A stretch of 64,000 nt of DNA from Pseudomonas sp. MM213 (GCF_020423045.1 NZ_CP081943.1:6324001-6388000), one strand, 5' to 3'. Counted from the first letter of the stretch, positions 42,694 to 51,605 are shown. Translations and numbers: made by a program. Notes: generated by a model from the sequence alone, not told the origin.

Positions 42694-43323
42694 GTGAGTC
42701 AATTTTTCCAGATACATCCGGAAAACCCGCAAGCGCGCCTGATCAAACAGGCTGTCGAGATCATCCGCAACGGCGGGGTGGTGATTTATCCCACAGACTC
42801 TTCCTACGCCATTGGTTGCCAGATCGGCGACAAGAATGCCGTGGAGCGCGTGCGCCGGTTGCGTCAACTGGACGAGAAGCACAACTTCGCGCTGATTTGC
42901 TGCGACCTGTCGCAACTCGGGCTGTTCGCCAAGATCGACACCGGCACCTTCCGCGTGCTCAAGGCGCACCTGCCGGGGCCTTACACCTTCATTCTCAACG
43001 CCACCCGTGAAGTCCCGCGGCTGTTGTTGCACCCGAAAAAGCGCACCATCGGCCTGCGTGTGCCAAGCCATCCGATTGCCCTGGCGCTGCTGGAAGAACT
43101 CGGCGAACCGCTGATGAGCGTGACGCTGATCATGCCGGGCGACACCGACCCGCTGAGCGATCCTTACGAAATGCGCCAATTGCTCGAGCATCAAGTGGAC
43201 CTGATCATCGACGGCGGTTTCGGCGGCATCAAGGCATCCACGGTGATCAACCTCGCCGATGGCGAGCCGGAAGTGATCCGCGTCGGTTGCGGCGACCCGA
43301 CGCCGTTCATGGCCGAGGCGTAA
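42694..43323 (+). CDS. yciO: YciO/Sua5 family L-threonylcarbamoyladenylate synthase-like protein
   Basis: A 209-aa YrdC/Sua5-fold protein of the YciO branch. The start VSQFFQIHPENPQARLI matches E. coli YciO and fixes the GTG at 42694 (GGTAGAG upstream); a longer frame from ATG 42655 overlaps yciV. Conserved parts are GGVVIYPTDSSYAIGC, LKAHLPGPYTFIL and KKRTIGLRVPSHP. True TsaC makes threonylcarbamoyl-AMP for tRNA t6A; YciO is a weaker or divergent relative. Its stop touches the scpA start. Confidence 0.9.
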   Translation: MSQFFQIHPENPQARLIKQAVEIIRNGGVVIYPTDSSYAIGCQIGDKNAVERVRRLRQLDEKHNFALICCDLSQLGLFAKIDTGTFRVLKAHLPGPYTFILNATREVPRLLLHPKKRTIGLRVPSHPIALALLEELGEPLMSVTLIMPGDTDPLSDPYEMRQLLEHQVDLIIDGGFGGIKASTVINLADGEPEVIRVGCGDPTPFMAEA

Positions 43324-44145
43324 ATGTCTGCAGTAGAACCCGTTATCGACAGTCAGGCCGGCGCCCAGCAAGAACTGCCGTTCGCCATGGTCTATGGCCA
43401 GGCGGTGCTGGAAATGCCGCTGGACCTGTACATTCCGCCGGATGCGCTCGAGGTTTTTCTCGAAGCCTTCGAAGGCCCCCTCGACCTGCTGCTGTACCTG
43501 ATCCGCAAACAGAACATCAACATCCTCGACATCCCGGTGGCGGAAATCACCCGCCAGTACATGGGCTATGTCGAATTGATGCAGTCGGTGCGCCTGGAAC
43601 TGGCCGCCGAGTACCTGGTGATGGCCGCGATGCTGGCCGAAATCAAATCGCGGATGCTGTTGCCGCGCGCCGAAACCATCGAAGACGAAGAAGACGACCC
43701 GCGCGCCGAACTGATCCGTCGCTTGCAGGAATACGAGCGCTTCAAGGCAGCCGCCGAAGGCATCGACGGCCTGAGCCGCGTCGGTCGTGACGTGGTGGTG
43801 CCCAAGCTGGATGCCCCGGAAGCACGGGCGCGCAAGTTGTTGCCGGATGTGAGTCTGTCCGAGTTGTTGATGTCCATGGCCGAGGTGCTGCGTCGTGGCG
43901 ACATGTTCGAAAGCCACCAGGTCAGCCGCGAGGCGCTGTCCACGCGCGAGCGCATGAGCGACGTGCTGGAGCGGCTCAAGGGGGGCGGTTTCGTGCCCTT
44001 TGTCGAGCTGTTCACCGCTGAAGAAGGACGCCTGGGGGTGGTGGTGACCTTTATGGCGATCCTCGAACTGGTCAAGGAATCCTTGGTCGAGCTGGTGCAG
44101 AATGAGCCGTTCGCGGCGATCCACGTGCGAGCCCGAGCCGAATAA
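43324..44145 (+). CDS. scpA: Segregation and condensation protein A
   Basis: A 273-aa kleisin subunit that bridges the SMC dimer and binds ScpB for chromosome organisation. Recognisable parts are FLEAFEGPLDLLLYLIRKQN (N-terminal domain), YVELMQSVRLELAAEYLVMA and a C-terminal winged helix (GFVPFVELFTAEEGRLGVVV). The start codon directly follows the yciO stop. Together with scpB it forms the partner pair for an SMC encoded elsewhere. Confidence 0.93.
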   Translation: MSAVEPVIDSQAGAQQELPFAMVYGQAVLEMPLDLYIPPDALEVFLEAFEGPLDLLLYLIRKQNINILDIPVAEITRQYMGYVELMQSVRLELAAEYLVMAAMLAEIKSRMLLPRAETIEDEEDDPRAELIRRLQEYERFKAAAEGIDGLSRVGRDVVVPKLDAPEARARKLLPDVSLSELLMSMAEVLRRGDMFESHQVSREALSTRERMSDVLERLKGGGFVPFVELFTAEEGRLGVVVTFMAILELVKESLVELVQNEPFAAIHVRARAE

Positions 44146-44156
44146 CGAGTTGAATC

Positions 44157-45137
44157 ATGAACCTGACTGAACCCCGCGAGCTGGCGCCATTGCTTGAAGC
44201 CTTTCTGTTGGCCTCGGGAAAACCGCAATCGCTTGAACGCCTGTTCGAACTCTTTGAGGAGGGCGAGCGGCCGGAACCGCCGGTCTTCAAGAAAGCCTTG
44301 GCGATTCTGGCCAAGTCCTGCGATGGCCGAGCGTTCGAGCTGAAGGAAGTCGCCTCCGGCTATCGCCTGCAGATCCGCGAAAAATTCTCGCCATGGGTCG
44401 GGCGTTTGTGGGAAGAGCGCCCGCAGCGGTATTCCCGTGCCATGCTCGAAACCATGGCCCTGATTGCCTATCGCCAGCCGATCACCCGGGGCGAGATCGA
44501 AGACGTGCGGGGCGTGGCGGTCAACAGTCACATCGTCAAGACGTTGCTGGAACGGGAGTGGATTCGCATCGTCGGTTATCGCGACGTGCCCGGTAAACCG
44601 GCGATGTTTGCGACGACGAAGGCGTTTCTCGATCATTTCAACCTGAAGAATCTTGACGATCTGCCGCCGCTCGCGGAACTGCGCGAGCTGGAGCCTGACC
44701 CGGTGCTCGACTTCGACGATGCGCCCGTGCCAGCCGGTTTGCAGGAACTGGCGGACGCCAGCGCCGAGCCGGAAGAGCCGAAGGAAGAAACCAGCTTCCA
44801 TACGTTGTTGCTGGAGCTGGACACCATGGAGGAGGGGCTCAAGACCGACTTCGATGACATTTTGCGTGATGGCGAGATGAGCGTGACCGAAGAGGTTTTG
44901 GCGCAGCCGGAAGCGGTCATTGAGGCTGAACTTCAAGTCGAACCAGAAGCCACCGTCGAAGAAGAACGGGAAGATGATGTGCTCGGTGTGGCTGAGGCGC
45001 GCGAAAAGCTCCTGGCCGCCGTCGCCGCGCTCGAACAGCCGAAACCCGAGCCCGAACCCGAGTTGTCCGACGAAGAAGCCGAAGCCCGGGCCCTCGCCGA
45101 AGCCATCGAAGCCGAACGCCGCGAGTTCGAAGACTGA
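44157..45137 (+). CDS. scpB: Segregation and condensation protein B with long acidic tail
   Basis: A 326-aa ScpB. The two winged-helix domains fill residues 1-180 (LAPLLEAFLLASGKPQSLER; AMLETMALIAYRQPITRGEI; VKTLLEREWIRIVGYRDVPG). The rest, about 140 residues, is very rich in Glu/Asp/Pro (KPEPEPELSDEEAEARALAE) and probably disordered. The core alone is the length of typical ScpB, so the tail is an added feature. It follows scpA by 11 bp. Confidence 0.92.
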   Translation: MNLTEPRELAPLLEAFLLASGKPQSLERLFELFEEGERPEPPVFKKALAILAKSCDGRAFELKEVASGYRLQIREKFSPWVGRLWEERPQRYSRAMLETMALIAYRQPITRGEIEDVRGVAVNSHIVKTLLEREWIRIVGYRDVPGKPAMFATTKAFLDHFNLKNLDDLPPLAELRELEPDPVLDFDDAPVPAGLQELADASAEPEEPKEETSFHTLLLELDTMEEGLKTDFDDILRDGEMSVTEEVLAQPEAVIEAELQVEPEATVEEEREDDVLGVAEAREKLLAAVAALEQPKPEPEPELSDEEAEARALAEAIEAERREFED

Positions 45138-45163
45138 CCCAAATCTCGTAGACGATGAGCCCC

Positions 45164-45255
45164 TTGTAGGAGCCGGCTTGCTGGCGATGGCGGTGGTTCA
45201 GTCAATAAATGTATTGGCTGACCCACGGCCATCGCCAGCAAGCCGGCTCCTACAA
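45164..45255. repeat. REP doublet of the CCGGCTTGCTGGCGA type
   Basis: TTGTAGGAGCCGGCTTGCTG and its inverse, starting 27 bp after scpB. Confidence 0.88.
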
Positions 45256-45501
45256 GGTTGCGTTGGAAAGCCCCCTGCATCAGCGTCTGCCCAGTCCTCA
45301 CCGAAACAGCGCTGCGTCTGATCAAACTCGGTACCACCGGTCGGCGGAAATCCAGGTAACTGGCCATTCATCAGCTAGTCTCTGATGCGCAAACGCCGAC
45401 ATGAGCGTATGATTCGCGACCCTTCGGCGATCCCTTCGCCCAAGTACAAGCTTTCAACTCTTCAGGCAAAGCCTGAACAGACCACACCGGGAGGTGCCCA
45501 G

Positions 45502-46755
45502 ATGAGTATCAACGACCAGAAAGACGACCAGGAAATCGGCCCAGCAGGCGAGAAACTGCAGAAAGTCCTCGCCCGTATCGGCGTCGGCTCGCGCCGTGAC
45601 GTAGAAGCCTGGATCAGCCACGGCCGCATCAAGGTCAACGGCAAAGACGCCACCCTCGGGCAGCGCGTCGACATGCACGACGCCATCACCATCGATGGCA
45701 AGGTGATCAAGCGCGAAGAAGCCGCCGAGTCGGTACGCCGCGTGATCATGTACAACAAGCCCGACGGTGAAATCTGCACCCGCCTTGACCCGGAAGGCCG
45801 CCCAACCGTTTTCGACAAGATGCCACGGCCCAAAGAAGGTCGCTGGATCAACATCGGTCGTCTGGACATCAACACCACCGGCCTGCTGATGTTCACCACC
45901 GACGGTGAACTGGCCAACCGCCTGATGCACCCTTCCTACGAAATGGACCGTGAATACGCGGTACGTGTGCGTGGCGAAGTCGATGACGAGATGATCGAGC
46001 GTCTGAAGGCAGGCGTCGTCCTTGAAGACGGCCCGGCCAAGTTCACCGACATCAAGCAAGCGCCAGGTGGCGAAGGTTTCAACCACTGGTACCACTGCGT
46101 GGTGATGGAAGGTCGCAACCGCGAAGTTCGTCGTCTGTGGGAATCCCAGGGCCTGGTGGTCAGCCGTCTGAAGCGCGTGCGTTTCGGCCCGGTGTTCCTC
46201 AACTCCGACCTGCCGATGGGTCGCTGGCGCGAAATGAGCCAGTACGAAGTCGACATTCTGAGTGCGGAAGTGGGTCTGACGCCTGTGGCCATGCCGCAGA
46301 TGAATGCCAAGAGCAAAGACAAGCTCGACCGTATGCAGCGTAAATCGTCGCGTCCGATGGGCAAGACCGAGCGCGTGCGTTCGTTGCGTCCTGCCATCGG
46401 TAACCAGTCCGCTGCTACACCGCGCGATACCCGTGAACCGCATATCGAAGGCGAGCGTCCAGCCCGCAAGCCAGCAGCGCCACGCGCCGACGGCGAGCGT
46501 GGTCCACGCACGCCGCGTCCGGCCAACGGTCGCACTGAACGTGGCGAAGGCCGCGGTGCCCCTGCGGGTCGTGGTGAGTCTGGTCGCGGTACGCCAGTGG
46601 CGGATCGTCCTTCGGACACCAAGCGCCCGGCCAAGCCAGCGCCAAAACGTCCGGGGATCAAGCTGGTCGAGGGTGACAAACCATCGGGCAAGCGCCGCGG
46701 CGCTCCAGCCGGTTCGGGCCAGCGTCCGGGCTTCGGTCGTCGCAAGCCTGAGTAA
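45502..46755 (+). CDS. rluB: 23S rRNA pseudouridine synthase RluB with basic tail
   Basis: A 417-aa pseudouridine synthase for 23S rRNA (U2605 in E. coli). It has an N-terminal S4 RNA-binding domain (EKLQKVLARIGVGSRRDVEA) and a catalytic domain with GRLDINTTGLLMFTTDGELA, containing the catalytic Asp, and EGRNREVRRLWESQG. After about residue 265 comes a 150-residue Arg/Pro/Gly/Lys-rich tail, probably disordered and RNA-binding. The ATG at 45502 follows GGGAGG. A strong terminator follows at once. Confidence 0.94.
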   Translation: MSINDQKDDQEIGPAGEKLQKVLARIGVGSRRDVEAWISHGRIKVNGKDATLGQRVDMHDAITIDGKVIKREEAAESVRRVIMYNKPDGEICTRLDPEGRPTVFDKMPRPKEGRWINIGRLDINTTGLLMFTTDGELANRLMHPSYEMDREYAVRVRGEVDDEMIERLKAGVVLEDGPAKFTDIKQAPGGEGFNHWYHCVVMEGRNREVRRLWESQGLVVSRLKRVRFGPVFLNSDLPMGRWREMSQYEVDILSAEVGLTPVAMPQMNAKSKDKLDRMQRKSSRPMGKTERVRSLRPAIGNQSAATPRDTREPHIEGERPARKPAAPRADGERGPRTPRPANGRTERGEGRGAPAGRGESGRGTPVADRPSDTKRPAKPAPKRPGIKLVEGDKPSGKRRGAPAGSGQRPGFGRRKPE

Positions 46756-46772
46756 GGGCTGAGCGGCAGATG

Positions 46773-46805
46773 AAAAACGCCAACCTTCGGGTTGGCGTTT
46801 TTTTT
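46773..46805 (+). terminator. Rho-independent terminator of rluB
   Basis: AAAACGCCAACC, a TTCG tetraloop, GGTTGGCGTTTT and a T tail. Confidence 0.95.
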
Positions 46806-46834
46806 GCCCGGTTTTTGCCCGGTGTTGTTTTTGA

Positions 46835-46927
46835 GGGCCTCTTCGCGGGCAAGCCTCGCTCCTACAGGTATCGCGGCTCGCGGAAACGGCACCGAACCTG
46901 TAGGAGCGAGGCTTGCCCGCGAAGGCG
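46835..46927. repeat. REP doublet (inverted pair)
   Basis: CTCTTCGCGGGCAAGCCTCG and its inverse, just past the rluB terminator. Confidence 0.88.
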
Positions 46928-47168
46928 TCAGTGGGAGCACTGCCAAAGTCAGCGTGGAAAATAGGTGTTACGCCTCGTAAAGAAAACCTGACGATTTCTG
47001 CCGATTGGCCTCGCGAAACCACCCTCCGGCGATAACCGTAAGAAATTTCTTCCGCTCTATGAGCCTTTAGACCTTTTTCAGCTCTCTGGCCCGCTTGTTT
47101 CAGCGGCTCCAGAAGGGTGTCATGCGCCCCATGCCTGTCGTGCAGGTGCATAACAAAAAGGAGGCGCA

Positions 47169-47315
47169 ATGTACGCCGTGACTCATCTCTATCTCTCCCC
47201 GTGGGGCGGTTTTCCTATCGCTCACGCCGACGACCCGCAAAGGTCTGACTCTCTTTTTGCAGCCGCCCGAAACCCTCGGGGCGGACACAGGCAATCCCGG
47301 CAACCGACGCGCTGA
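47169..47315 (+). CDS. Possible 48-aa small ORF upstream of aroP
   Basis: ATG 47169 is preceded by AAAAGGAGG at ideal spacing, one of the best ribosome sites in the window. The peptide starts MYAVTHLYLSPWGGFPIAHA and becomes Arg/Gln-rich; no family is recognised. Codon third positions are not strongly GC-biased, so it may be a leader, a remnant or chance. Confidence 0.3.
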   Translation: MYAVTHLYLSPWGGFPIAHADDPQRSDSLFAAARNPRGGHRQSRQPTR

Positions 47316-47326
47316 TCCAGCGGTGT

Positions 47327-47355
47327 CTGGCAGCAGGGGGTTAGCGGTGTACAAT
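47327..47355 (+). promoter_or_regulatory. Candidate sigma-70 promoter for the aroP leader
   Basis: CTGGCA (47327-47332), 17 bp, TACAAT (47350-47355). The start point would lie near 47362, giving a leader RNA of about 245 nt before aroP that contains the 20-codon ORF. Confidence 0.5.
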
Positions 47356-47483
47356 GCGCCGCGTTTTACCTGTGACCTCCTGCGCACCTGCGCAAACCTC
47401 AAGGCTATCCGCCTTGTTCACTCCGCCGCGTCACGAGCGTGTCGGGTTCGATTTCGTCACAGATAAAAACAAACAGGTGACGC

Positions 47484-47546
47484 ATGACCGTTGTAAATAC
47501 GCTGAACTCCTGGTGCCTGCGCTGGGGTTTGATCGGCGCTGCTTAA
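47484..47546 (+). CDS. Candidate 20-aa leader peptide of aroP
   Basis: ATG 47484, with AGGTGA just upstream, opens a 20-codon ORF reading MTVVNTLNSWCLRWGLIGAA and stopping at TAA 47546. Two Trp codons (10 and 14) in so short a peptide, and its place 60 bp before an aromatic amino acid permease, suggest a regulatory leader. No terminator hairpin is seen after it; the spacer is C/A-rich and poor in structure, more like a Rho-dependent region. Function is inference. Confidence 0.5.
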   Translation: MTVVNTLNSWCLRWGLIGAA

Positions 47547-47606
47547 AGTCGCAACCGAGCAGCAACGTCTATTGAACATCATCAAACCTTGCGTGAGACC
47601 CTTTTC

Positions 47607-49019
47607 ATGAGTGGACAAAACTCGCATTCAGGCGAGCTGAAACGCGGCCTGAAGAATCGTCATATTCAACTGATCGCCCTCGGTGGCGCGATTGGTACCG
47701 GCCTGTTCCTCGGCTCGGCCGGTGTACTGAAATCCGCTGGCCCGTCGATGATCCTCGGCTACGCCATCTGCGGCTTCATTGCCTTCATGATCATGCGCCA
47801 GCTCGGCGAAATGATCGTCGAAGAGCCGGTGGCCGGTTCCTTCAGCCACTTCGCGCACAAATACTGGGGCGGTTTCGCCGGTTTTCTGTCGGGCTGGAAC
47901 TGCTGGATCCTGTACATTCTGGTGGGCATGTCGGAGCTGACCGCCGTCGGCAAATACATCCACTACTGGGCACCGGAGATCCCGACCTGGGTCTCGGCAG
48001 CCGGGTTCTTCGTGCTGATCAACCTCATTAACCTGGCCAACGTCAAAGTCTTCGGCGAGGCGGAGTTCTGGTTCGCGATCATCAAGGTTGTAGCGATCGT
48101 CGGCATGATTGCCCTGGGCAGCTACTTGCTGGTCAGCGGGCACGGCGGACCGGAAGCGTCGGTGACCAACCTGTGGTCCCACGGTGGTTTCTTCCCGAAT
48201 GGCGTCAGTGGTCTGGTGATGGCCATGGCGATCATCATGTTCAGCTTCGGTGGCCTGGAAATGCTCGGCTTCACCGCAGCAGAAGCGGACAAACCGAAAA
48301 CCGTGATCCCGAAAGCGATCAACCAGGTGATCTACCGGATCCTGATTTTCTACATCGGCGCACTGGTCATCCTGCTGTCGTTGACGCCATGGGACAGCCT
48401 GCTGGCGACCCTGAACGCCTCCGGCGATTCCTATAGCGGCAGCCCGTTCGTGCAAGTGTTCTCGATGCTCGGCAGCAACACCGCCGCGCACATCCTCAAC
48501 TTCGTGGTGCTGACCGCGGCGTTGTCGGTGTACAACAGCGGCACCTACTGCAACAGCCGCATGCTGCTGGGCATGGCCGAGCAGGGCGATGCGCCGAAAG
48601 CCCTGGCGAAGATCGACAAGCGCGGCGTGCCGGTGCGTTCGATCCTCGCTTCGGCGGCGGTGACGCTGATTGCGGTGCTGTTGAACTACCTGATCCCGCA
48701 AAACGCGCTGGAACTGTTGATGTCGCTGGTGGTGGCCACGTTGGTGATCAACTGGGCGATGATCAGCTATTCGCACTTCAAGTTCCGCCAGCACATGAAC
48801 AAGACCAAGCAGACGCCGCTGTTCAAGGCCCTGTGGTATCCGTACGGAAACTACATCTGCCTGGCGTTCGTGGTGTTCATCCTTGGCGTGATGCTGTTGA
48901 TCCCGGGCATTCAGGTTTCGGTGTACGCGATTCCGGTGTGGGTCGTGTTCATGTGGATTTGCTACGGCATCAAGAACAAGCGCAGTGCTCAACAAACGTT
49001 GCAGGCTGCAATGAAATAA
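47607..49019 (+). CDS. aroP: Aromatic amino acid permease (AroP-like APC transporter)
   Basis: A 470-aa, twelve-helix amino acid permease. It opens with LKRGLKNRHIQLIALGGAIG and TGLFLGSA, the motif of the AAT branch (AroP, PheP, GabP and others), and carries EMIVEEPVAGSFSHFAHKYW. The neighbouring arfB and phhABC-phhR genes match the setting of aroP2 (PA0866) in P. aeruginosa, so import of phenylalanine, tyrosine or tryptophan is likely. I start at ATG 47607 (MSGQNSHSG); the upstream start at 47589 is weaker. The ribosome site is poor, compatible with control through the leader. Confidence 0.88.
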   Translation: MSGQNSHSGELKRGLKNRHIQLIALGGAIGTGLFLGSAGVLKSAGPSMILGYAICGFIAFMIMRQLGEMIVEEPVAGSFSHFAHKYWGGFAGFLSGWNCWILYILVGMSELTAVGKYIHYWAPEIPTWVSAAGFFVLINLINLANVKVFGEAEFWFAIIKVVAIVGMIALGSYLLVSGHGGPEASVTNLWSHGGFFPNGVSGLVMAMAIIMFSFGGLEMLGFTAAEADKPKTVIPKAINQVIYRILIFYIGALVILLSLTPWDSLLATLNASGDSYSGSPFVQVFSMLGSNTAAHILNFVVLTAALSVYNSGTYCNSRMLLGMAEQGDAPKALAKIDKRGVPVRSILASAAVTLIAVLLNYLIPQNALELLMSLVVATLVINWAMISYSHFKFRQHMNKTKQTPLFKALWYPYGNYICLAFVVFILGVMLLIPGIQVSVYAIPVWVVFMWICYGIKNKRSAQQTLQAAMK

Positions 49020-49033
49020 CGCAGCGCGCAGAC

Positions 49034-49070
49034 ACAACAAACCCGGCCATGTGCCGGGTTTGTTGTTTCT
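49034..49070 (+). terminator. Rho-independent terminator of aroP
   Basis: ACAACAAACCCGGC paired with GCCGGGTTTGTTGT around a five-base loop, 14 bp after the stop; short T tail. Confidence 0.9.
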
Positions 49071-49089
49071 GGGGTACACACAAAACACC

Positions 49090-49180
49090 TGTGGGAGCGA
49101 GCCTGCTCGCGATAGCGGCAGGTCAGGCAATGATGATGTCGACTAACACGGCCTCATCGCCAGCAGGCTGGCTCCCACAG
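49090..49180. repeat. REP doublet of the GAGCCTGCTCGCGAT type
   Basis: TGTGGGAGCGAGCCTGCTCG on the left; the right arm reads CATCGCCAGCAGGCTGGCTC, so the arms are diverged. Confidence 0.85.
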
Positions 49181-49231
49181 GGACGGTGCTAATCAAGGTA
49201 TCCTGCGCACTCTGAATACGGACGCTTTTCC

Positions 49232-49645
49232 ATGCTGGTGATTTCCAACAACGTGCATCTGCCGGATGCCGAGATCGAATTGACGGCCATCCGCGCCCAG
49301 GGCGCCGGTGGGCAGAACGTCAACAAGGTCTCCAGTGCCGTGCACCTGCGCTTCGACATTCCGGCCTCGTCCTTGCCCGAGTTCTACAAGGAGCGGCTGC
49401 TGGCGCTGCGTGACAGCCGCATCACCAGCGACGGCGTGTTGATCATCAAGGCCCAGCAATACCGCACGCAGGAGGCCAATCGCGCCGATGCGCTGGAGCG
49501 GCTGACCGAGTTGATCCTCAGCGCCACCAAGGTCGAAAAGAAACGCCGTCCGACCAAGCCGACCCCCGGCTCGAAGAAGCGTCGGCTCGAATCCAAGACC
49601 AAGCGCGGCAGCATCAAGGCCGGGCGCGGCAAGGTCGATTTCTAG
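49232..49645 (+). CDS. arfB: Ribosome rescue factor ArfB (peptidyl-tRNA hydrolase)
   Basis: A 137-aa class I release-factor-like protein that frees stalled ribosomes without a stop codon. The GGQ catalytic motif is at residues 26-28 ([18 protein letters not shown]), and the C-terminal Lys/Arg-rich tail ([20 protein letters not shown]) enters the mRNA channel. Length is usual. Start is ATG 49232. Its end overlaps the convergent MFS gene by 4 bp. Confidence 0.94.
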   Translation: MLVISNNVHLPDAEIELTAIRAQGAGGQNVNKVSSAVHLRFDIPASSLPEFYKERLLALRDSRITSDGVLIIKAQQYRTQEANRADALERLTELILSATKVEKKRRPTKPTPGSKKRRLESKTKRGSIKAGRGKVDF

Positions 49646-50841
49646 CGGGCGTCTCGTTCTTCACGATACTTGGGCGCTTGCCTGTACAGGTAAACGCTCA
49701 GTGCCAAACCGCTCAAAGCGGCGATTGCGGCGAACAGGAAGATCGAAGCAAAACCGAATCCGGCGGCAATTGCGCCCGCCAACGGTCCGGTAATCCCCAG
49801 CGACAAATCGATGAACAGCGAATACGCGCCAACCGCAGCGCCACGGCTGGACGCTGGCACCAGATTGACCGCTTCCACGCCCAGCGCCGGGAACACCAGG
49901 GAAAAACCGAAACCGCTCAGCGCCGCGCCGGCCAAGGCCCAATGAGCATCCGGTGCCAGCCACAGCAGCAACAGCCCCAGGGTTTCCACCGACAGACAGG
50001 CAATCGCCACGCGAAAACCACCGAGACGGTTGATCAGGTTGCCGAACAACAGCCGTGCGCCGATGAAGCTCGCGCCAAACAGGCTCAGGCACAACACCGC
50101 GTTGTCCCAGTGTTGCGTGGCGTAATACAAGGTGATGAAGGTGGCGATGGTGCCGAAGCCGATCGAGCCCAGCGCCAGGCCGCAACCGTGCGGCAGCACT
50201 CGACCGAGCACATGCATGAACGGCAATCGTTCCCCGGCCACGATGGGCGCGGCGGTTTTCGGCCAGGCCAGCGCCAGGCCCAGCACGGCCAGCAACACGA
50301 TGCTCACGCCCATGCTCCACAAGCCCAACTGACTGACCAGCAACACGCCAAGCGGTGCGCCGACGGCCAGTGCGCCATAACTGGCGATGCCGTTCCACGA
50401 GATCACTTTGGCGGTGTTCGCCGCGCCGACCCGGCCGATGCCCCAGCCGATCGAACCCGAGCCCACCAGGCTTTCCGCGCTGCCGAGCACCAGACGGCCG
50501 ATCAACAGGCTGATCAGGCTCAGCATCGGCAGGCTTTGGGTCCAGGCCGAAATCAGCATGAATACGCCGCTCAGACCGCAACCGGCGAGGCCATACATGA
50601 CCGCCAGTTTGCTGCCCTTGTTATCAATGATTTTCCCGGCGTATGGACGGCTGAGCAGGGTGGCCAGGTATTGCACGCTGATCACCAGGCCGGCGACTAC
50701 GGCACCGAAACCCAGATCGCTGTGGACGTAGCCGGGCAATACGGCCAGGGGAATGCCGATGTTGAGGTAGCCGATAAAAGTAAACAGGACGATGGAAACG
50801 ACTTGCAGCGTGACCGCCAGGGGGCGCTGGTTTTCAGACAT
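49642..50841 (-). CDS. MFS transporter, YhhS/YfcJ type
   Basis: A 399-aa major facilitator protein with twelve helices. The YhhS-type opening [20 protein letters not shown] with VLPGYVH and the motif [15 protein letters not shown] between helices 2 and 3 are clear. Likely a drug or arabinose-type efflux pump; substrate unknown. It starts at ATG 50841 and ends inside arfB by 4 bp, tail to tail. Confidence 0.88.
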   Translation of the reverse strand: MSENQRPLAVTLQVVSIVLFTFIGYLNIGIPLAVLPGYVHSDLGFGAVVAGLVISVQYLATLLSRPYAGKIIDNKGSKLAVMYGLAGCGLSGVFMLISAWTQSLPMLSLISLLIGRLVLGSAESLVGSGSIGWGIGRVGAANTAKVISWNGIASYGALAVGAPLGVLLVSQLGLWSMGVSIVLLAVLGLALAWPKTAAPIVAGERLPFMHVLGRVLPHGCGLALGSIGFGTIATFITLYYATQHWDNAVLCLSLFGASFIGARLLFGNLINRLGGFRVAIACLSVETLGLLLLWLAPDAHWALAGAALSGFGFSLVFPALGVEAVNLVPASSRGAAVGAYSLFIDLSLGITGPLAGAIAAGFGFASIFLFAAIAALSGLALSVYLYRQAPKYREERDAR

Positions 50842-50945
50842 GGGTAAAGGTCCACGGGAAAGCAGGATAGATAGGCTGCTTATGATAGCGGCGAGAGAGG
50901 CCGCAGGGCGTGGAAAAGTAAAACTATTTGCCGGGTGGGGGCGAA

Positions 50946-51128
50946 TCAGGGTTTGGCGGGGGCGACCAGTTGCGTCGTGACCAGGGCGGCCAGAGCATTT
51001 TCTTCGCTGCCGAAACGGGCGAGCAATGCGGCTTGTTTCTCGGGGGAGAGGCGATTCCAGATCTCGATCATCTTCTCGGCGGTGCCGATCAGAACGCTGG
51101 CCTGGGTCTCGCTAAAGTCATCGGTCAT
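50946..51128 (-). CDS. Small conserved-looking protein, 60 aa
   Basis: A 60-aa acidic helical protein ([20 protein letters not shown], then [20 protein letters not shown]). No motif is recognised. Codon use matches the genome and the start at 51128 fits GAGTTG-like upstream sequence. It is next to another small gene on the same strand (51206-51337), with a 77-bp gap. Confidence 0.65.
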   Translation of the reverse strand: MTDDFSETQASVLIGTAEKMIEIWNRLSPEKQAALLARFGSEENALAALVTTQLVAPAKP

Positions 51129-51205
51129 GGTGTGCAACTCAAGGGTTCAGGCGGTGTGGAAAGCGCATGTTAGCGCTTTCCACACGGTCTGGCATTGCGG
51201 GTGTT

Positions 51206-51337
51206 TCAGTCTTCGCTGTCGGCCTGGCGGCGTTCAGTGGCTTCTTTCGGCTCGGGCTGTTGGGCGCCGGCTTGCTGCGTGGGTGTCTGCTCAGTTTCGT
51301 GCAGGCTTGGGAAGGGGAGATTAGGGATCTCGTGCAT
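51206..51337 (-). CDS. Small Gln/Pro/Glu-rich protein, 43 aa
   Basis: A short gene reading MHEIPNLPFPSLHETEQTPT followed by QQAGAQQPEPKEATERRQAD and SED. A GAGGAG ribosome site sits about 9 bp before ATG 51337. The peptide is probably disordered, with no signal or membrane segment. GC-rich third positions support coding. No function is known to me. Confidence 0.6.
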   Translation of the reverse strand: MHEIPNLPFPSLHETEQTPTQQAGAQQPEPKEATERRQADSED

Positions 51338-51499
51338 GTTTCGCGCTCCTCGCAAAGTCTGTTGATAGATCTGGTAGATCCGCGCTTTTACAAAGCCTGG
51401 GCAGGATACAGCAGGAGAAATGACAATCAGACTTTTATATCCAATTGTTACGACGGATGGGCTTGTCTAGACAGGTTTGTATGGGTGGTGAAAAGCAAG

Positions 51500-51582
51500 T
51501 GTGGGAGCGAGCCTGCTCGCGATGGTGTGTCAGTCAAAACAGCTTCGTCTGATACACCATCGCGAGCAGGCTCGCTCCCACA
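51500..51582. repeat. REP doublet, near-perfect inverted repeat
   Basis: TGTGGGAGCGAGCCTGCTCG and its exact inverse; even the flanking GATGGTGT and ACACCATC pair. It lies 23 bp past the phhC stop. Confidence 0.9.
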
Positions 51583-51605
51583 AGGGAACTACAGAGTTCT
51601 TGAGA

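Larger units (their letters stand above)
46928..47483. other. Long leader/intergenic region before aroP
   Basis: About 560 bp without a standard gene. It holds a possible 48-codon ORF (47169-47315) with a strong ribosome site, small GC-rich stems such as CCGCCC with GGGGCGG (47263-47284), and a promoter-like pair at 47327-47355. No riboswitch class was recognised. Confidence 0.6.

Noticed and set aside
47220..47290. Possible riboswitch or T-box-like fold in the aroP leader
   Set aside because: Short GC stems are present, but no conserved riboswitch core or T-box motif could be identified.
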